From the NCBI GenBank assembly GCA_964604675.1, contig CAZSAT010000017.1, forward strand, positions 1 to 64,000: DNA of 64,000 nt, in the 5' to 3' direction. The notes under the pieces are model-generated. The model searched no databases. It was given only the letters and a program-made list of their open reading frames with translations, and was not told the origin of the DNA. The stretch's first letter is position 1; the number at the start of each line of letters is the position of its first letter. This DNA is from CAZSAT01 sp964604675. GTDB taxonomy: Bacteria > Myxococcota_A > UBA796 > CAJQPC01. Of this stretch, positions 9,756 through 19,114 are shown piece by piece. The translations under genes and the position numbers were made by a program.

Positions 9756-10721
9756 ATGACGAGGATCCTGCTTGGGTGCGGAGGGCTTGCCGCCCTCACC
9801 GGCTGCACGTCGACGCTCACGGGCAACGAGGGGAACTTCCAGTTCCACTACGTGACCGACGACGCCTTCACCGACTTCAACAAGCCGATCGCGGTCGGCG
9901 CGCTGTTGGACGTCTACGTGACCGAGGTCGGCTCGAGCTCTCCGATCGACCTGTCCGGGGCGTCCGTCGACGACACCGCCGTGCTCGATGTCGTGGACTT
10001 CGCCGCCAACATCGTCACCCTCGAGGGCATGGGCGATGGCACCGCGCTCGTGAGCGTGGAGGGCGCGGTGAGCGGCGGCGAGACCCTCACCGACTCGGTG
10101 AACATGCTCTCGAGTGTGCCCGAGGTGCTCGTGCTGAACCACACCTGCACCACCGGGGCCGACGCCGCCTGGCTGGTCGGCCAGCGCCTGTGGCTCCCCT
10201 GGGAGATGGAGATGGAGAACGGCCAACCGGTCATCGGGTACGGCTACTACCCGGCCGCGTTCTCCGACGGAACCGCCGCGCTGTCCGACAGCGACAGCGG
10301 CGCGGTGTACCTCGCCATCGACACGGCGTCCGTCGGCACCGCGGAGCTGGTGTCGGCCATCGACAGCACCACGCTGAGCGCGTCGGTCGTCGAGGCAAGC
10401 GCCATCGACGGCGTGGCAGACCCGGTAGCGTTCGTGCTCGAGGACATCGACGTGGGCGACACGAATGCCTTCTACGCCCTGCCGATGGTCGGCGAGCTGA
10501 CGGTGTGCCAGGCGAAGACCGACAAGGTCGTCGAGAGCCTCACGCCCTCGATCTGCACGGTGACCGACAGCGACCCGGACGACACGGCGAGCCTCGAGGA
10601 GTGGGGCTGGTTCGACGTCACTGGCGTGGCGGAGGGCACCTGCGAGTTCAGCGTGACCTACACGGCGGGCAACGGCGGTCAGGGAGCCACCGAGACCTTC
10701 ACGTACCCGATCGAGCCGTAG
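9756..10721 (+). CDS. Secreted lipoprotein, Ig-like repeat protein of unknown function
   Basis: A 321-residue protein with a normal lipoprotein signal (MTRILLGCGGLAALTGC; lipobox LTGC, lipidated Cys ~17). The mature part is acidic and threonine/serine-rich. It has beta-strand-like stretches (VVDFAANIVTLEGMGDGTALVSVEG; WGWFDVTGVAEGTCEFSVTYTAGNGG) that resemble Big/Ig-like modules in bacterial surface proteins. Several cysteines (VCQAK, SICTVT, GTCEF) may form disulphides. It stands alone, with 90 bases upstream and the convergent NtrC-type gene downstream. A GGGGAG ribosome site lies just before the ATG. No function is assigned. Confidence 0.75.
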   Translation: MTRILLGCGGLAALTGCTSTLTGNEGNFQFHYVTDDAFTDFNKPIAVGALLDVYVTEVGSSSPIDLSGASVDDTAVLDVVDFAANIVTLEGMGDGTALVSVEGAVSGGETLTDSVNMLSSVPEVLVLNHTCTTGADAAWLVGQRLWLPWEMEMENGQPVIGYGYYPAAFSDGTAALSDSDSGAVYLAIDTASVGTAELVSAIDSTTLSASVVEASAIDGVADPVAFVLEDIDVGDTNAFYALPMVGELTVCQAKTDKVVESLTPSICTVTDSDPDDTASLEEWGWFDVTGVAEGTCEFSVTYTAGNGGQGATETFTYPIEP

Positions 10722-10748
10722 CGCGAGCTTCCCGCGCGGCGACGAGGC

Positions 10749-12188
10749 TCAGTCGAGGTCGTCGACCGACACGCCGTGCCGCTTCATCAGCCGGGAGAAG
10801 TTGGGCCGGGCCATGCCGGCCAGCTCGCTCGCCCGCGCGATGTTTCCGGCGGTCTCGCGCAACCGCGCCCGCAGGTACCAGGTGGAGAAGTCCTCCACCG
10901 CCCAGTCCTTCGCGTCGCGGTAGTGCAAGCCCAGGAGCTCCGCGGGGTACCGCTCCCGGGTGCCCTCGTCGTCGCCGGCTTCCTCGGCAATGGGGGGACG
11001 CGTGACGCCCAGGGCCAGCAGGATCTCGTCGGGGCCGAGCTCGTTGCCCTCCACGCAGTAGATCATGGCGCGGCTGATGGTCCGCTCCAGCTCGCGGACG
11101 TGGTTTCCCGACCAGTCGTGCGCGCGCAGGGTGGCCATGGCGTCGGGTGAGATGCGCGTGATCTCCTTGCCGAGCCGCTGGTTGAGCCGTGTGACGAAGT
11201 ACCAGGCGAGCACCGGCACGTCCTCGCGCCGCTCGTTCAGCGGCGGCACCTCGATCTCGAAGGTGTTGAGGCGGTAGTACAGGTCCTCGCGGAAGGCACC
11301 GCGCTCGACCGCCTTGCTCAAGTCGACGTGGGTGGCGCTGAGCACGCGCGCCTTCAGGGGAATCATCTCCTGCCCACCGACACGCCGGAACACGCCTTCC
11401 TGGAGCACACGCAGGAGCTTCGCCTGCATCTCCAGCGGCATGTCGCCGATCTCGTCGAGCAGCACCGTGCCGTCGGCGGCGTGCTCGAACAGACCCTCGC
11501 GCTGCTCCACCGCCGTGCTGTGGCTGCCGCGTTCGTAGCCGAAGAGCTCGCTCTCCAACAGCGCCGCCGGGATGCCCGCGCAGTTGATCCCGACGTAGGG
11601 TGCGTCCGGCCGCGGTCCCGCCGCATGGATCGCCTGGGCCACCCGCTCCTTGCCGGCACCGCTCTCGCCGCGCACCAGCACGGCCACCGGGTGCGGGGCC
11701 ACCAGGCAGATGGTCTCGCGAAGCCGCTCCATGGCCGGCGAGTTCCCCACGAGCACGTCGCGCACGCGGTCGGACACCTCGGGCGAGACCCTGGCGATGC
11801 GCCGTCGCACCCGCCCGAGCTGGAGCGAGCGGCGCACGACAGCGAACACACGGTCCCAGTCCTCGATCGGCTTGTGGAAGTACTCGCGCGCACCGGCGCG
11901 CAGCGCCCCGAAGGCGGAGGCGGCCTCGGAGAAGGCCGTGATGGCCACGATCTCGGTGGCCGGGGAGACCCTCCGGATCTCGCTGATCAGCTCTTCGCCG
12001 GACATCCGCGGCAACACCAGATCCACCAGCGCCACGTCGATGCGTTGTTCCTGCACCAGCACGAGCCCACGCTCGGCGGTCTCGGCCGTCAACACCTCGT
12101 AGCCCTGCCGGCTCAAGAGCCTCGGGTACACGAGCCGGATCTCCGGGCTGTCGTCGACCAACAGAAGGGTGGGCTCGCTCACACCCAC
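10749..12188 (-). CDS. NtrC-type response regulator with altered GAFTGA loop
   Basis: A 479-residue protein. The receiver domain (6-125) has the phosphoacceptor Asp in ALVDLVLP (~56) and Lys in FHKP (~106). The AAA+ central domain has Walker A GESGAGKE (174-181) and Walker B TVLLDEIGDM (241-250). The C-terminal Fis-type helix-turn-helix is GNIARASELAGMARPNFSRLMKRHGV. The sigma-54-contacting GAFTGA loop is replaced by GSHSTA (221-226), so classical activation of sigma-54 RNA polymerase is doubtful. Some family members lacking this motif act with sigma-70 instead. It lies 3 bases downstream of the membrane protein gene in a proA operon. The cognate kinase is not obvious; the nearest kinase is at 17-19 kb. 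Confidence 0.9.
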   Translation of the reverse strand: MGVSEPTLLLVDDSPEIRLVYPRLLSRQGYEVLTAETAERGLVLVQEQRIDVALVDLVLPRMSGEELISEIRRVSPATEIVAITAFSEAASAFGALRAGAREYFHKPIEDWDRVFAVVRRSLQLGRVRRRIARVSPEVSDRVRDVLVGNSPAMERLRETICLVAPHPVAVLVRGESGAGKERVAQAIHAAGPRPDAPYVGINCAGIPAALLESELFGYERGSHSTAVEQREGLFEHAADGTVLLDEIGDMPLEMQAKLLRVLQEGVFRRVGGQEMIPLKARVLSATHVDLSKAVERGAFREDLYYRLNTFEIEVPPLNERREDVPVLAWYFVTRLNQRLGKEITRISPDAMATLRAHDWSGNHVRELERTISRAMIYCVEGNELGPDEILLALGVTRPPIAEEAGDDEGTRERYPAELLGLHYRDAKDWAVEDFSTWYLRARLRETAGNIARASELAGMARPNFSRLMKRHGVSVDDLD

Positions 12189-12191
12189 AGC

Positions 12192-13721
12192 CTACCTCCC
12201 TGCCGGCGTGGCCTCGCCTCGGCGCTCGGCCAACATCCACAGCGTCTGCACCGCGACGTAGGCACAGAGCCCCCAGGAGAGCCAGCCGATGTGGAACACG
12301 CGCTCGCCGACGCGGGCGGTCTCCGCCCAGTTCGAGAACAGCTCGAGCCCCACGATCGACGCGAGCCCGATCCGGTGCCGCCACCTGTCGAGCCGCGAGC
12401 CGTGCAGCACCACCAGCGTCACCCGCGCCACGTAGTAGTAGTAGCTGGCTGTGGTGAGCAGGAAGAAGGGCACGAAGCCGTAGGCGAAGACCTCGTCGTC
12501 GTCCTTGTGCCTCATGGCGAAGCCCATCACGAGCATCACGGCACCCGCGATGGCGAAGCGCAGCGGCTTCTGGTCCTCGATCGTGTCCTTGCGGGAGGCC
12601 TCGATGTAGTCGGGGTACGGCTCCTCGTTGAAGGGTCCGGCGAAGGGCAACGCCAGGGCCAGGCCGATCCGGCGCGAGCTGAGCTGTTCTGCCGAGTTGT
12701 GGTCGAGCATGTTCTCGAAGTGGGTGCGGACGGTCTCGGAGCCCAACGCACCGGTGGCCGCGACCTGCAGGCCCCCCATCCCGAGCAGGAACCCGCCGAG
12801 CATCACGAGCATGGGAACGTGCACCTTCTTCCGGAGCAGACCGAAGAAGCCCTTGGCACCCGGCCCGAAGAGCCACATCGCGGGGAAGAAGCGGAGGGCG
12901 GCCGAGTACCCGGTCAAGAGCCCCGCCAACAGCGGCTTGTTCTTCCGCAGGCACGCCATCGCGATCACGAGCGCTGCGAGGTAGTCGTAGCGGAGGAACG
13001 CCCAGCTGATCGTCGGCCAGCGGAGCGAGTAGCTCAGCATGAAGAAGAGCACCGTCCAGAGCCCGGCGACCGAACCGTAGGCCCACACCACCGCACCGAC
13101 CGCCGCTGCCAGGAGCACCGTGTCGAGGTGGCAGAGCCACTTGATCGATTCGACCGGGACCGCCTCGGCCAAGGGGCGTGCCGCCATGGTCCAGACCGGC
13201 GTGGCGTTGTAGCCGTGGTCCTGGATCAGCTGCCGCCAGAGCCGATCGTTCATGCCTGGGAAGTCGCGCTGCAGCACGAGCGCGTCGTGCTCGAACTCGG
13301 CCCATCGCTCCGGGCCGAAGGCCTCGGCCACCTCGGCCCCGCGCGGCAGGCCGTGGGTGCGGACCGACGCGAAGAAGTGCCCGTGCTCGTCCTGGGCCAT
13401 GTAGCGGTCGCCCTGCTTCGGGAAGTGCGGACCGCCGTTTCTGAAGTCGGCGTACATCACCGCCGGGTACAGGTCGAGGTACCCCAGCTCGTCGAAGTAC
13501 TTGGCGTTCAGGTAGTAGTGGACCAGGTCGTAGGTATCGACGTGGCTCACCAGGAGGTTCGGCCCCCAGCGCGCGTAGTTGCCCACGCTGACGGCGGCGA
13601 GGAGCGTCAAGAGCCCGACGGCCACCCGGCGTGGCACGAAGCTCCAGCAAAGCGCGAGCACCACGCCGCCGCCCGCGATCCAGACCTTGATGCCTTCGCT
13701 GACGACGCGGGAGACGTCCAT
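12192..13721 (-). CDS. Polytopic membrane protein, possible GT-C glycosyltransferase-like
   Basis: A 509-residue protein with roughly ten to twelve hydrophobic segments and a large first extracytoplasmic loop (about 60-190). That loop contains YDLVHYYLNAKYFDELGYLDLYP, a stretch typical of membrane proteins annotated as DUF2029 or mannosyltransferase-like. Transmembrane blocks such as LYSLRWP and YLAALVIAMACLRKNKPLLAGLLTG follow. The ATG at 13721 overlaps the proA stop as TGATG, giving coupling to proA, and the gene is followed after 3 bases by the NtrC-type regulator. The enzyme class is inferred only from architecture. Confidence 0.65.
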   Translation of the reverse strand: MDVSRVVSEGIKVWIAGGGVVLALCWSFVPRRVAVGLLTLLAAVSVGNYARWGPNLLVSHVDTYDLVHYYLNAKYFDELGYLDLYPAVMYADFRNGGPHFPKQGDRYMAQDEHGHFFASVRTHGLPRGAEVAEAFGPERWAEFEHDALVLQRDFPGMNDRLWRQLIQDHGYNATPVWTMAARPLAEAVPVESIKWLCHLDTVLLAAAVGAVVWAYGSVAGLWTVLFFMLSYSLRWPTISWAFLRYDYLAALVIAMACLRKNKPLLAGLLTGYSAALRFFPAMWLFGPGAKGFFGLLRKKVHVPMLVMLGGFLLGMGGLQVAATGALGSETVRTHFENMLDHNSAEQLSSRRIGLALALPFAGPFNEEPYPDYIEASRKDTIEDQKPLRFAIAGAVMLVMGFAMRHKDDDEVFAYGFVPFFLLTTASYYYYVARVTLVVLHGSRLDRWRHRIGLASIVGLELFSNWAETARVGERVFHIGWLSWGLCAYVAVQTLWMLAERRGEATPAGR

Positions 13722-14986
13722 CAGATCGGCTCGTGTCGGAAGCTTCGACGCCCAGCACCGTAGTCCGACGCGCACTGCCCCGACCCGCGAAGGAGCCAGC
13801 GCGTGGTGGTGAGCCCCTCGACCCCGACCGGGCCGCGTGCGTGCAACCGGCCGGTGCTGATCCCGACCTCGGCGCCCAGTCCGTACCGGTAGCCGTCCGC
13901 GAAGCGGGTGGACGCGTTGTGGAACACGCTCGCGCTGTCCACCTGTGCGAGGAACGCCTCGGCAGCGGCCGCGTCCGAAGTGACGATGGCCTCTGTGTGG
14001 CCGGAGCCGTGCCGATGGATGGCGTCGACCGCGGCCTGGAGGTCGTCGACCACCATGACGCTCAGGTCCAGGCTCCCCCACTCCTTCCCCACGTGCTGGG
14101 GCGCCAGCACGCGACCGCCGATCACGGCGCGGGCGCGCTCATCCGCCCACAGCGTGACCCCAGCTTCGGCGAGGGCCTGGGCGACCGGCTCGAGTCGCGG
14201 GAGGAAGGCCGCGTCGACGAGCAGCAGCTCGGTGGCGTTGCACGCGGACGGGTAGTCGGTCTTGCCGTCGACAGCGACACGGGCCGCCATCGCCGGGTCG
14301 GCGTCGCGGTGGAGGTAGAGGCAGCACACCCCCTCGGCGTGGCCGAGCACCGGGATCCGGGTGGCCGCCTGGATGCTGCGGACGAGCGCGCCCGACCCAC
14401 GCGGGATGACGAGGTCGATGCACGCGTGTTCGTCGAGCAGCGCGGCGACGGCGGCACGTCCCTCCACGCCGATGACCGCGTTGCACGGCAGCCCCGCGGC
14501 CTCCAAGGCGTCTCGCAGGCACGCCACCAGTGCGGCGTTGGAGTGGCGGGCTTCCGAGCCCCCCTTCAGCAGGACGGCGTTGCCGCTCGCCATCGCGAGG
14601 CTTCCGATCTGGACGACCGCGTCGGGCCGGGACTCGAAGATGACCAGCACCACGCCGAGCGGGCTGCGCACCTGCTGCAGGATCAGGCCGTCGTCGAGGC
14701 GGGTGTGGCGGAGCACCGCGCCGAGCGGATCGCCGGCAGCGACGAGCGCGCGCACCCCCTCCCGCAGGGTCTGCAGCTTCTCCGGTGACAGGCGGAGACG
14801 AGCGAGCAAGGCAGCGTCCAACCCGCCCGCTCCGGCCGCCTCGAGGTCCCGTCGGTTCGCCGCCAGCAACGCGGGCTCGCGCTCGGCCAGGAGGGTGTCG
14901 AGGGCCTCGAGCGCCCGCTGGCGCTGGTCGAAGCGCGACGCACCCAGGACACGGCTCGAGGTTCGGGCTTCGAGGGCGACGGACAT
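13721..14986 (-). CDS. proA: Glutamate-5-semialdehyde dehydrogenase (gamma-glutamyl phosphate reductase)
   Basis: This enzyme catalyses NADPH reduction of gamma-glutamyl phosphate to glutamate-5-semialdehyde, the second step of proline synthesis. The 421-residue length and an aldehyde dehydrogenase-type fold fit the family. Visible family blocks include SPLGVVLVIFESRPDAVVQI, GNAVLLKGGSEA, LVIPRGSGALV, TKIPVLGHAEGVC-like (TRIPVLGHAEGVC), and the catalytic Cys in DYPSACNATELLLVD. The C-terminal block is VGISTGRLHARGPVGVEGLTT. proB is on the same strand 5 kb away rather than adjacent. A GGTTAG element lies 8 bases before the ATG. Confidence 0.97.
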   Translation of the reverse strand: MSVALEARTSSRVLGASRFDQRQRALEALDTLLAEREPALLAANRRDLEAAGAGGLDAALLARLRLSPEKLQTLREGVRALVAAGDPLGAVLRHTRLDDGLILQQVRSPLGVVLVIFESRPDAVVQIGSLAMASGNAVLLKGGSEARHSNAALVACLRDALEAAGLPCNAVIGVEGRAAVAALLDEHACIDLVIPRGSGALVRSIQAATRIPVLGHAEGVCCLYLHRDADPAMAARVAVDGKTDYPSACNATELLLVDAAFLPRLEPVAQALAEAGVTLWADERARAVIGGRVLAPQHVGKEWGSLDLSVMVVDDLQAAVDAIHRHGSGHTEAIVTSDAAAAEAFLAQVDSASVFHNASTRFADGYRYGLGAEVGISTGRLHARGPVGVEGLTTTRWLLRGSGQCASDYGAGRRSFRHEPI

Positions 14987-14994
14987 GCGCCCAG

Positions 14995-15000
14995 CTAACC
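14995..15000 (-). promoter_or_regulatory. GGTTAG element upstream of proA
   Basis: GGTTAG on the minus strand, 8 bases before the proA ATG. It is one of at least eight directionally consistent copies near gene starts in this window. By position it is a candidate -10-like element of a leaderless or very short-leader promoter (inference). Confidence 0.4.
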
Positions 15001-15037
15001 GCCTGGCGCGGCGCTCGGACGGCGTGCCTCGCCCATG

Positions 15038-17251
15038 TCAGAGGTCGCGCCAGCCGCTGCGACGGGCGAGCGCCCTGGCGCGCAGGAGCAGCTCCTCGGG
15101 GTCGAAGGGCTTCGGCAGGTAGTCGTCGGCTCCCGCGTGAAAGCCTTCCTTGACGTGGGCCTTCTCCCCGCGTGCCGAGAGCATCAGCACCGGGACCGAC
15201 GCGGTCTGCTCGTTGACCTTCAGGGCCTCGCACACCTCGTAGCCGGTCTTGCGCGGCATCATCACGTCGAGCACGATCAGGTCCGGCTGGTGGTATGCAG
15301 CCTGTTCCAAGGCCTCCACACCGTCGGCGGCCTTGATCACGTCGAAGTCGTCCTCGAGGGTCAACTCGACCACCTGGAGGATCTCCTCGGCATCGTCCGC
15401 GATGAGCACCAGCGGCCGCTCCCGCCTGCGCTCCATCTTGGCGGGTTCAGCGGGTTCTGGTGCCCGCGCCGCGCTCGACGCAGCCAAGGGCGCCTCTGGG
15501 ACCGCCACACCCAGCGCCTTCGCGAGCACGGCCGGCGGGTAGTCGGTCACCGAGACGACGCGGCTGAGCTCCTCCAGCGTGGTCTGGGCGGTCCGCACCT
15601 TCTCGAGCCCGTCGACGATCAGGGGAACGAGCCCGTCGGCATGGGCCTGCTCCCACAGGTCCGACTCCGTGGCTCCGGCCTGCACCAGCTCGCCGAACGC
15701 GTTGGACGCCACGAGGAGCTCGTAGATGCCCACACGCCCTGCGTAGCCGCTGTACTGGCAGACCGGGCAGCCGCCACCGGGTCGGCGCACGTCCCCCTCC
15801 AGCGTGACCGGCGGGATGCCGATGCGCGCGAAGTCCTCGTCGGTGGGCTGGTGGGGAAGCGAACAGTCCGGACACACCTTGCGGACGAGGCGCTGGCTCA
15901 CCACGCCGGCGATGGCGGTGCCCAGCATGTAGGGCACGACGTCGAGGTCGCTCAAGCGCGTGATGGCGCCCACGGCGGTGCCGGTGTGCAGCGTGCTCAG
16001 CACGAGGTGCCCGGTGGTCGATGCCTCCGCCGCCGCCCCAGCGGTCTCCGCGTCCCGGATCTCGCCGATGACCACGATGTTCGGGTCCTGCCGGAGCATG
16101 GCCTTGAGGCTGCTGGCGAAGGTGATGCCCACCTTGTCGTTCACCTGCACCTGCGTGATGCCATCGAGGCTGTACTCCACCGGGTCCTCGATGGTGACGA
16201 TGCTGGCCGTCTCCTGGTTGAGCCGGTGGATGCTCGCGTAGAGCGTGGTCGACTTGCCGCTGCCCGTGGGCCCCACGGCGAGCAGGAGCCCCCTGGGTTT
16301 CGCGAGCAGGCGGTACCAGGCCTTGAGCGCGTGATCGGACCAGCCGAGGTCCGACAGGCTCGCCCGGATCACCCTCGCGTCCAGCACGCGGATCACCACC
16401 GACTCTCCGTGCTGGCTGGGCATCACCGCCAGCCGCAGCTGGAACTCGTAGCCGCCGTAGCGGGCGGTCGACTGGCCGTCCTGCGGGCGCCTGCGCTCGG
16501 TGACGTCCATCTGTCCGATCACCTTGATCCGGCTCGCGAGACCGTCGGCCGCCCACTCGGGCAGGAGCAGGGTCTCGCGCAGCATGCCGTCGATGCGCAT
16601 CCGCACGCGCACGCCGGTGGGTTGGGGCTCGAGGTGGACGTCGCTGGCGCCGCGCTCGATGGCGTTGATCAGCAGGAAGTCGAGGAGGTCGGTGTAGGAG
16701 CGGTGCCCGCCGCGCTGCACGTGGTCGGCGAGGCGCGCGGGGTCGAGGTCGAGCGATGTGGGCGCGACCGCCATGGAGCGCAGCTCGGCGGGCACGCCGG
16801 CGAGCAGGCGCGCCGCCATGGCCTCGGCGCCGTAGTGCAGGCGAATGGCACGTCGGATCTGGCGCGGGCTCGACACCACCGGGGCGATGCGCGCCTTCAA
16901 CGCGAACTCCAGGTCGCGAATGGCGTCGAGGTTCCGCGGGTCGGCCATCGCCACCCGCACCTCCCCCCGTTCTTCCGTCAGCGGGACCACCTGGTGCCGC
17001 TCCGCGAGGCGCTGGCCGAGCTTCCAGAGCAGCGCCGGATCGAGCCGAATGGACTCCAGCGCCACGTACGCCAGCCCGCTCTGCACCGCGAGCGCCTCGG
17101 CGACGTCCTCTTCGGTGACCGCGCCGAGCTGGACCAGGGCCACGCCCAGCCGCGTGCCGGGCTCCCGTTGCTGGAGGTGCAAGGCCTGCCGCAGGGGCTC
17201 GTCGTCGAGACCGCGGTCCTGGAGGATGCGACCGAGGAGGGGGCGACTCAT
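15038..17251 (-). CDS. PilB/GspE-type secretion ATPase fused to a C-terminal receiver domain
   Basis: A 737-residue protein. An MshEN/GspE N-terminal domain spans ~1-140. The hexameric ATPase core follows, with Walker A GPTGSGKS (327-334), Asp box GASDVHLEP, Walker B VVIGEIRDAE (393-402) and His box LVLSTLHTG. The zinc tetracysteine motif is CPDC (460-463) and CPVC (495-498). After a Pro/Ala linker, residues ~615-737 form a complete receiver with LIVLDVMMP (phospho-Asp), LMLSARG and LPKPFDPEE (Lys). The ATPase would power a type IV pilus or type II secretion assembly, and the receiver suggests phospho-control of the motor. It overlaps the upstream histidine kinase by ATGA, so the kinase is the likely input. 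Confidence 0.93.
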   Translation of the reverse strand: MSRPLLGRILQDRGLDDEPLRQALHLQQREPGTRLGVALVQLGAVTEEDVAEALAVQSGLAYVALESIRLDPALLWKLGQRLAERHQVVPLTEERGEVRVAMADPRNLDAIRDLEFALKARIAPVVSSPRQIRRAIRLHYGAEAMAARLLAGVPAELRSMAVAPTSLDLDPARLADHVQRGGHRSYTDLLDFLLINAIERGASDVHLEPQPTGVRVRMRIDGMLRETLLLPEWAADGLASRIKVIGQMDVTERRRPQDGQSTARYGGYEFQLRLAVMPSQHGESVVIRVLDARVIRASLSDLGWSDHALKAWYRLLAKPRGLLLAVGPTGSGKSTTLYASIHRLNQETASIVTIEDPVEYSLDGITQVQVNDKVGITFASSLKAMLRQDPNIVVIGEIRDAETAGAAAEASTTGHLVLSTLHTGTAVGAITRLSDLDVVPYMLGTAIAGVVSQRLVRKVCPDCSLPHQPTDEDFARIGIPPVTLEGDVRRPGGGCPVCQYSGYAGRVGIYELLVASNAFGELVQAGATESDLWEQAHADGLVPLIVDGLEKVRTAQTTLEELSRVVSVTDYPPAVLAKALGVAVPEAPLAASSAARAPEPAEPAKMERRRERPLVLIADDAEEILQVVELTLEDDFDVIKAADGVEALEQAAYHQPDLIVLDVMMPRKTGYEVCEALKVNEQTASVPVLMLSARGEKAHVKEGFHAGADDYLPKPFDPEELLLRARALARRSGWRDL

Positions 17252-18999
17252 GCTGGACTCCGCGCGAGGGGAAAGTGGAGGAGGACGCTGGTGCCGACGT
17301 CGACGGTCGAGGTGACCGAGATGCGGCCGCCCATGGCTTCGACGAGCTGCTTGCAGATGGTGAGGCCGAGGCCGGCGCCGCCCTGTCGACGGCGGTCGCC
17401 GCGTTCGACCTGGTAGAACTTCTCGAACAGCCGAGGCAGGGCGCTGGCCGGGATGCCGCGACCGGTGTCCTCGACGGCGATGAGCGCCTCGGAACCGACC
17501 ACGCCGGCGCGGACGCGGACCTCACCACCGGCCTCGGTGAACTTCAGCGCGTTGCGCACCAGGTTGCCGAGGACCTGCGCCAGCCGGAACGCGTCCACCT
17601 CCACCGGGGGCAGCGTCTCAGGCCCGACCACCACGAGCGCCAGGCCCTGGTTCTCCGCTTCCGCCGCGAAGGTGGCCACCACGTCACGCGCCGCCTCGGA
17701 GGGATCCAGCGGGCCGAGCTGCAGGCTCAGCTGGCCACTCTCGATCCGCGAGGTGTCGAGCAGGTCCTGCACCATGCGCAGGAGCTGGTCGGCGCCGATC
17801 TGCGCGCGGGTGAGCAGATCGACCTGCCGCTCGGTCAGCGTGCCGCCCTTGCCCATCAACAGGAGCTTGAGGAAGCCCTTCACGGCGGTGAGCGGGGTCT
17901 TGAGCTCGTGCGTGACCACGCTCAGGAAGTCCCGCTTGAGGTTCTCCACCTCCATGAACTGGGTGACGTCGGCGATCACGACGACGAACTGGCCATCGGG
18001 CAGCTCACGGATCAGCACGGTGTAGTGCAGCGCCCCCTCGGCGGTCGCCAGGTCGATGGGGAACTCGGAGGTGCCGGGTGAGAGTGGCCACGGCGACTCG
18101 GGCAGGAGCTGGCGCAGGGCGGCGCTGTGACGGAGCAAGGGGCGCTGCGGCAGGCGCCCCAGCAGGCGCATCGCAGACGGGTTCCAGGCGAGCACCCGTG
18201 CCTGGTCGTCCAGCAGCACCACCCCGTCGGACAGAGCGTCGAGCATGGCGGCGTTCCGGCGCTGGCGGAGATCGAGGCGCTCGATGGACCGCACGAGGTG
18301 CCGTCGCATGTCCTCGAGCGCCGCGGAGATGTCGAGCAGCTCGGGCGAGTCGCCGCTCGGCTCGATGGGCTCGTCGAGATCCCCACCCGCTACCCTTCGC
18401 GCCGAGGCCGCCAGGCGAGCGATGGGGCCGCTGATCGTTCGGTTCACCTCGAAGGCGCTCACGACCATCAACAGCGCGTAGAGCACCACCCAGGCGAAGA
18501 GACCCTCCAACAGCCACGGCGTGCGCGTGAGCACGGCGCCGGCCGTGTCGGCCAGCAGGAGCTGCAGCTGACCGAGCACCTGGCGCTGGGCGAGGTGCGC
18601 CGCGTCCATCTGCTCGTCCGGCCGACCGGCGATGAGCGCAGCGTTGCACGTGATGCGCCACGCCTCGACGGCGTTCAACAACGCCGGCTGGTCGGCTCCC
18701 GCCGACGCCACGTTGCTGACGAGGGCGTCGAAGGCTTCCTCCACGCCGGTCACCTCGTCGGCCACGAGGCGCTGGCCGAGCGCAGACGTCTGCTCGATCA
18801 AGGCGAGCACGTCGCGGGCGTCGGGGCCGGACTTGTTGGCCGACGCCCACACCGCGACCACCACACCGAAGAGCAGCAACCCGTTCAGCGCGCTCACCAA
18901 CAAGGTCAGGCTGACGCGCAGCCGGATCGAGACCCGAAGCAGGCCCGCCCGTCGGGTGACGGGTGACGCAATCCCGGTGCCTTCGAGGTGCTTCGCCAC
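17248..18999 (-). CDS. Membrane sensor histidine kinase (HAMP-PAS-HisKA-HATPase)
   Basis: A 583-residue protein. It has TM1 at ~30-52, an extracytoplasmic helical domain (53-162), TM2 at ~163-183, HAMP at ~184-240, PAS at ~245-345 and HisKA with FLSVVTHELKTPLTAVKGF (~352-370, phospho-His in HELK). The HATPase domain has NLVRNALKF (N box), EDTGRGIP (G1), FEKFYQVERG (F box) and GAGLGLTICK (G2). It is upstream of, and overlaps by 4 bases, the ATPase-receiver fusion, so it probably phosphorylates that receiver. It starts at GTG, and GGTAG lies ~9 bases upstream. Confidence 0.95.
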   Translation of the reverse strand: MAKHLEGTGIASPVTRRAGLLRVSIRLRVSLTLLVSALNGLLLFGVVVAVWASANKSGPDARDVLALIEQTSALGQRLVADEVTGVEEAFDALVSNVASAGADQPALLNAVEAWRITCNAALIAGRPDEQMDAAHLAQRQVLGQLQLLLADTAGAVLTRTPWLLEGLFAWVVLYALLMVVSAFEVNRTISGPIARLAASARRVAGGDLDEPIEPSGDSPELLDISAALEDMRRHLVRSIERLDLRQRRNAAMLDALSDGVVLLDDQARVLAWNPSAMRLLGRLPQRPLLRHSAALRQLLPESPWPLSPGTSEFPIDLATAEGALHYTVLIRELPDGQFVVVIADVTQFMEVENLKRDFLSVVTHELKTPLTAVKGFLKLLLMGKGGTLTERQVDLLTRAQIGADQLLRMVQDLLDTSRIESGQLSLQLGPLDPSEAARDVVATFAAEAENQGLALVVVGPETLPPVEVDAFRLAQVLGNLVRNALKFTEAGGEVRVRAGVVGSEALIAVEDTGRGIPASALPRLFEKFYQVERGDRRRQGGAGLGLTICKQLVEAMGGRISVTSTVDVGTSVLLHFPLARSPA

Positions 19000-19114
19000 G
19001 CGCAGCTACCGTACGACGCCCGGCGACCGAACGGAAGGCGGAAAGCGCGCTGCAATCCCCGGCTCCGGCCAGAGCACGCTACGATCCGGAGCCCGGTACC
19101 CTGGAGACCACCGC

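Noticed and set aside
10721..10737. GCGCG/CGCGC hairpin as bidirectional terminator
   Set aside because: Only five base pairs with a 7-base loop and no T-tract; such pairs are common in this GC content.
11328..13763. 811-codon frame antisense to the NtrC-type and membrane-protein genes, plus a 1019-codon same-strand frame at 10699-13758
   Set aside because: Both are shadows of convincing genes; no motif is present and Arg/Ala/Pro content is abnormal.
15035..17416. 793-codon frame antisense to the PilB-like ATPase
   Set aside because: Shadow of a gene with all family motifs intact.
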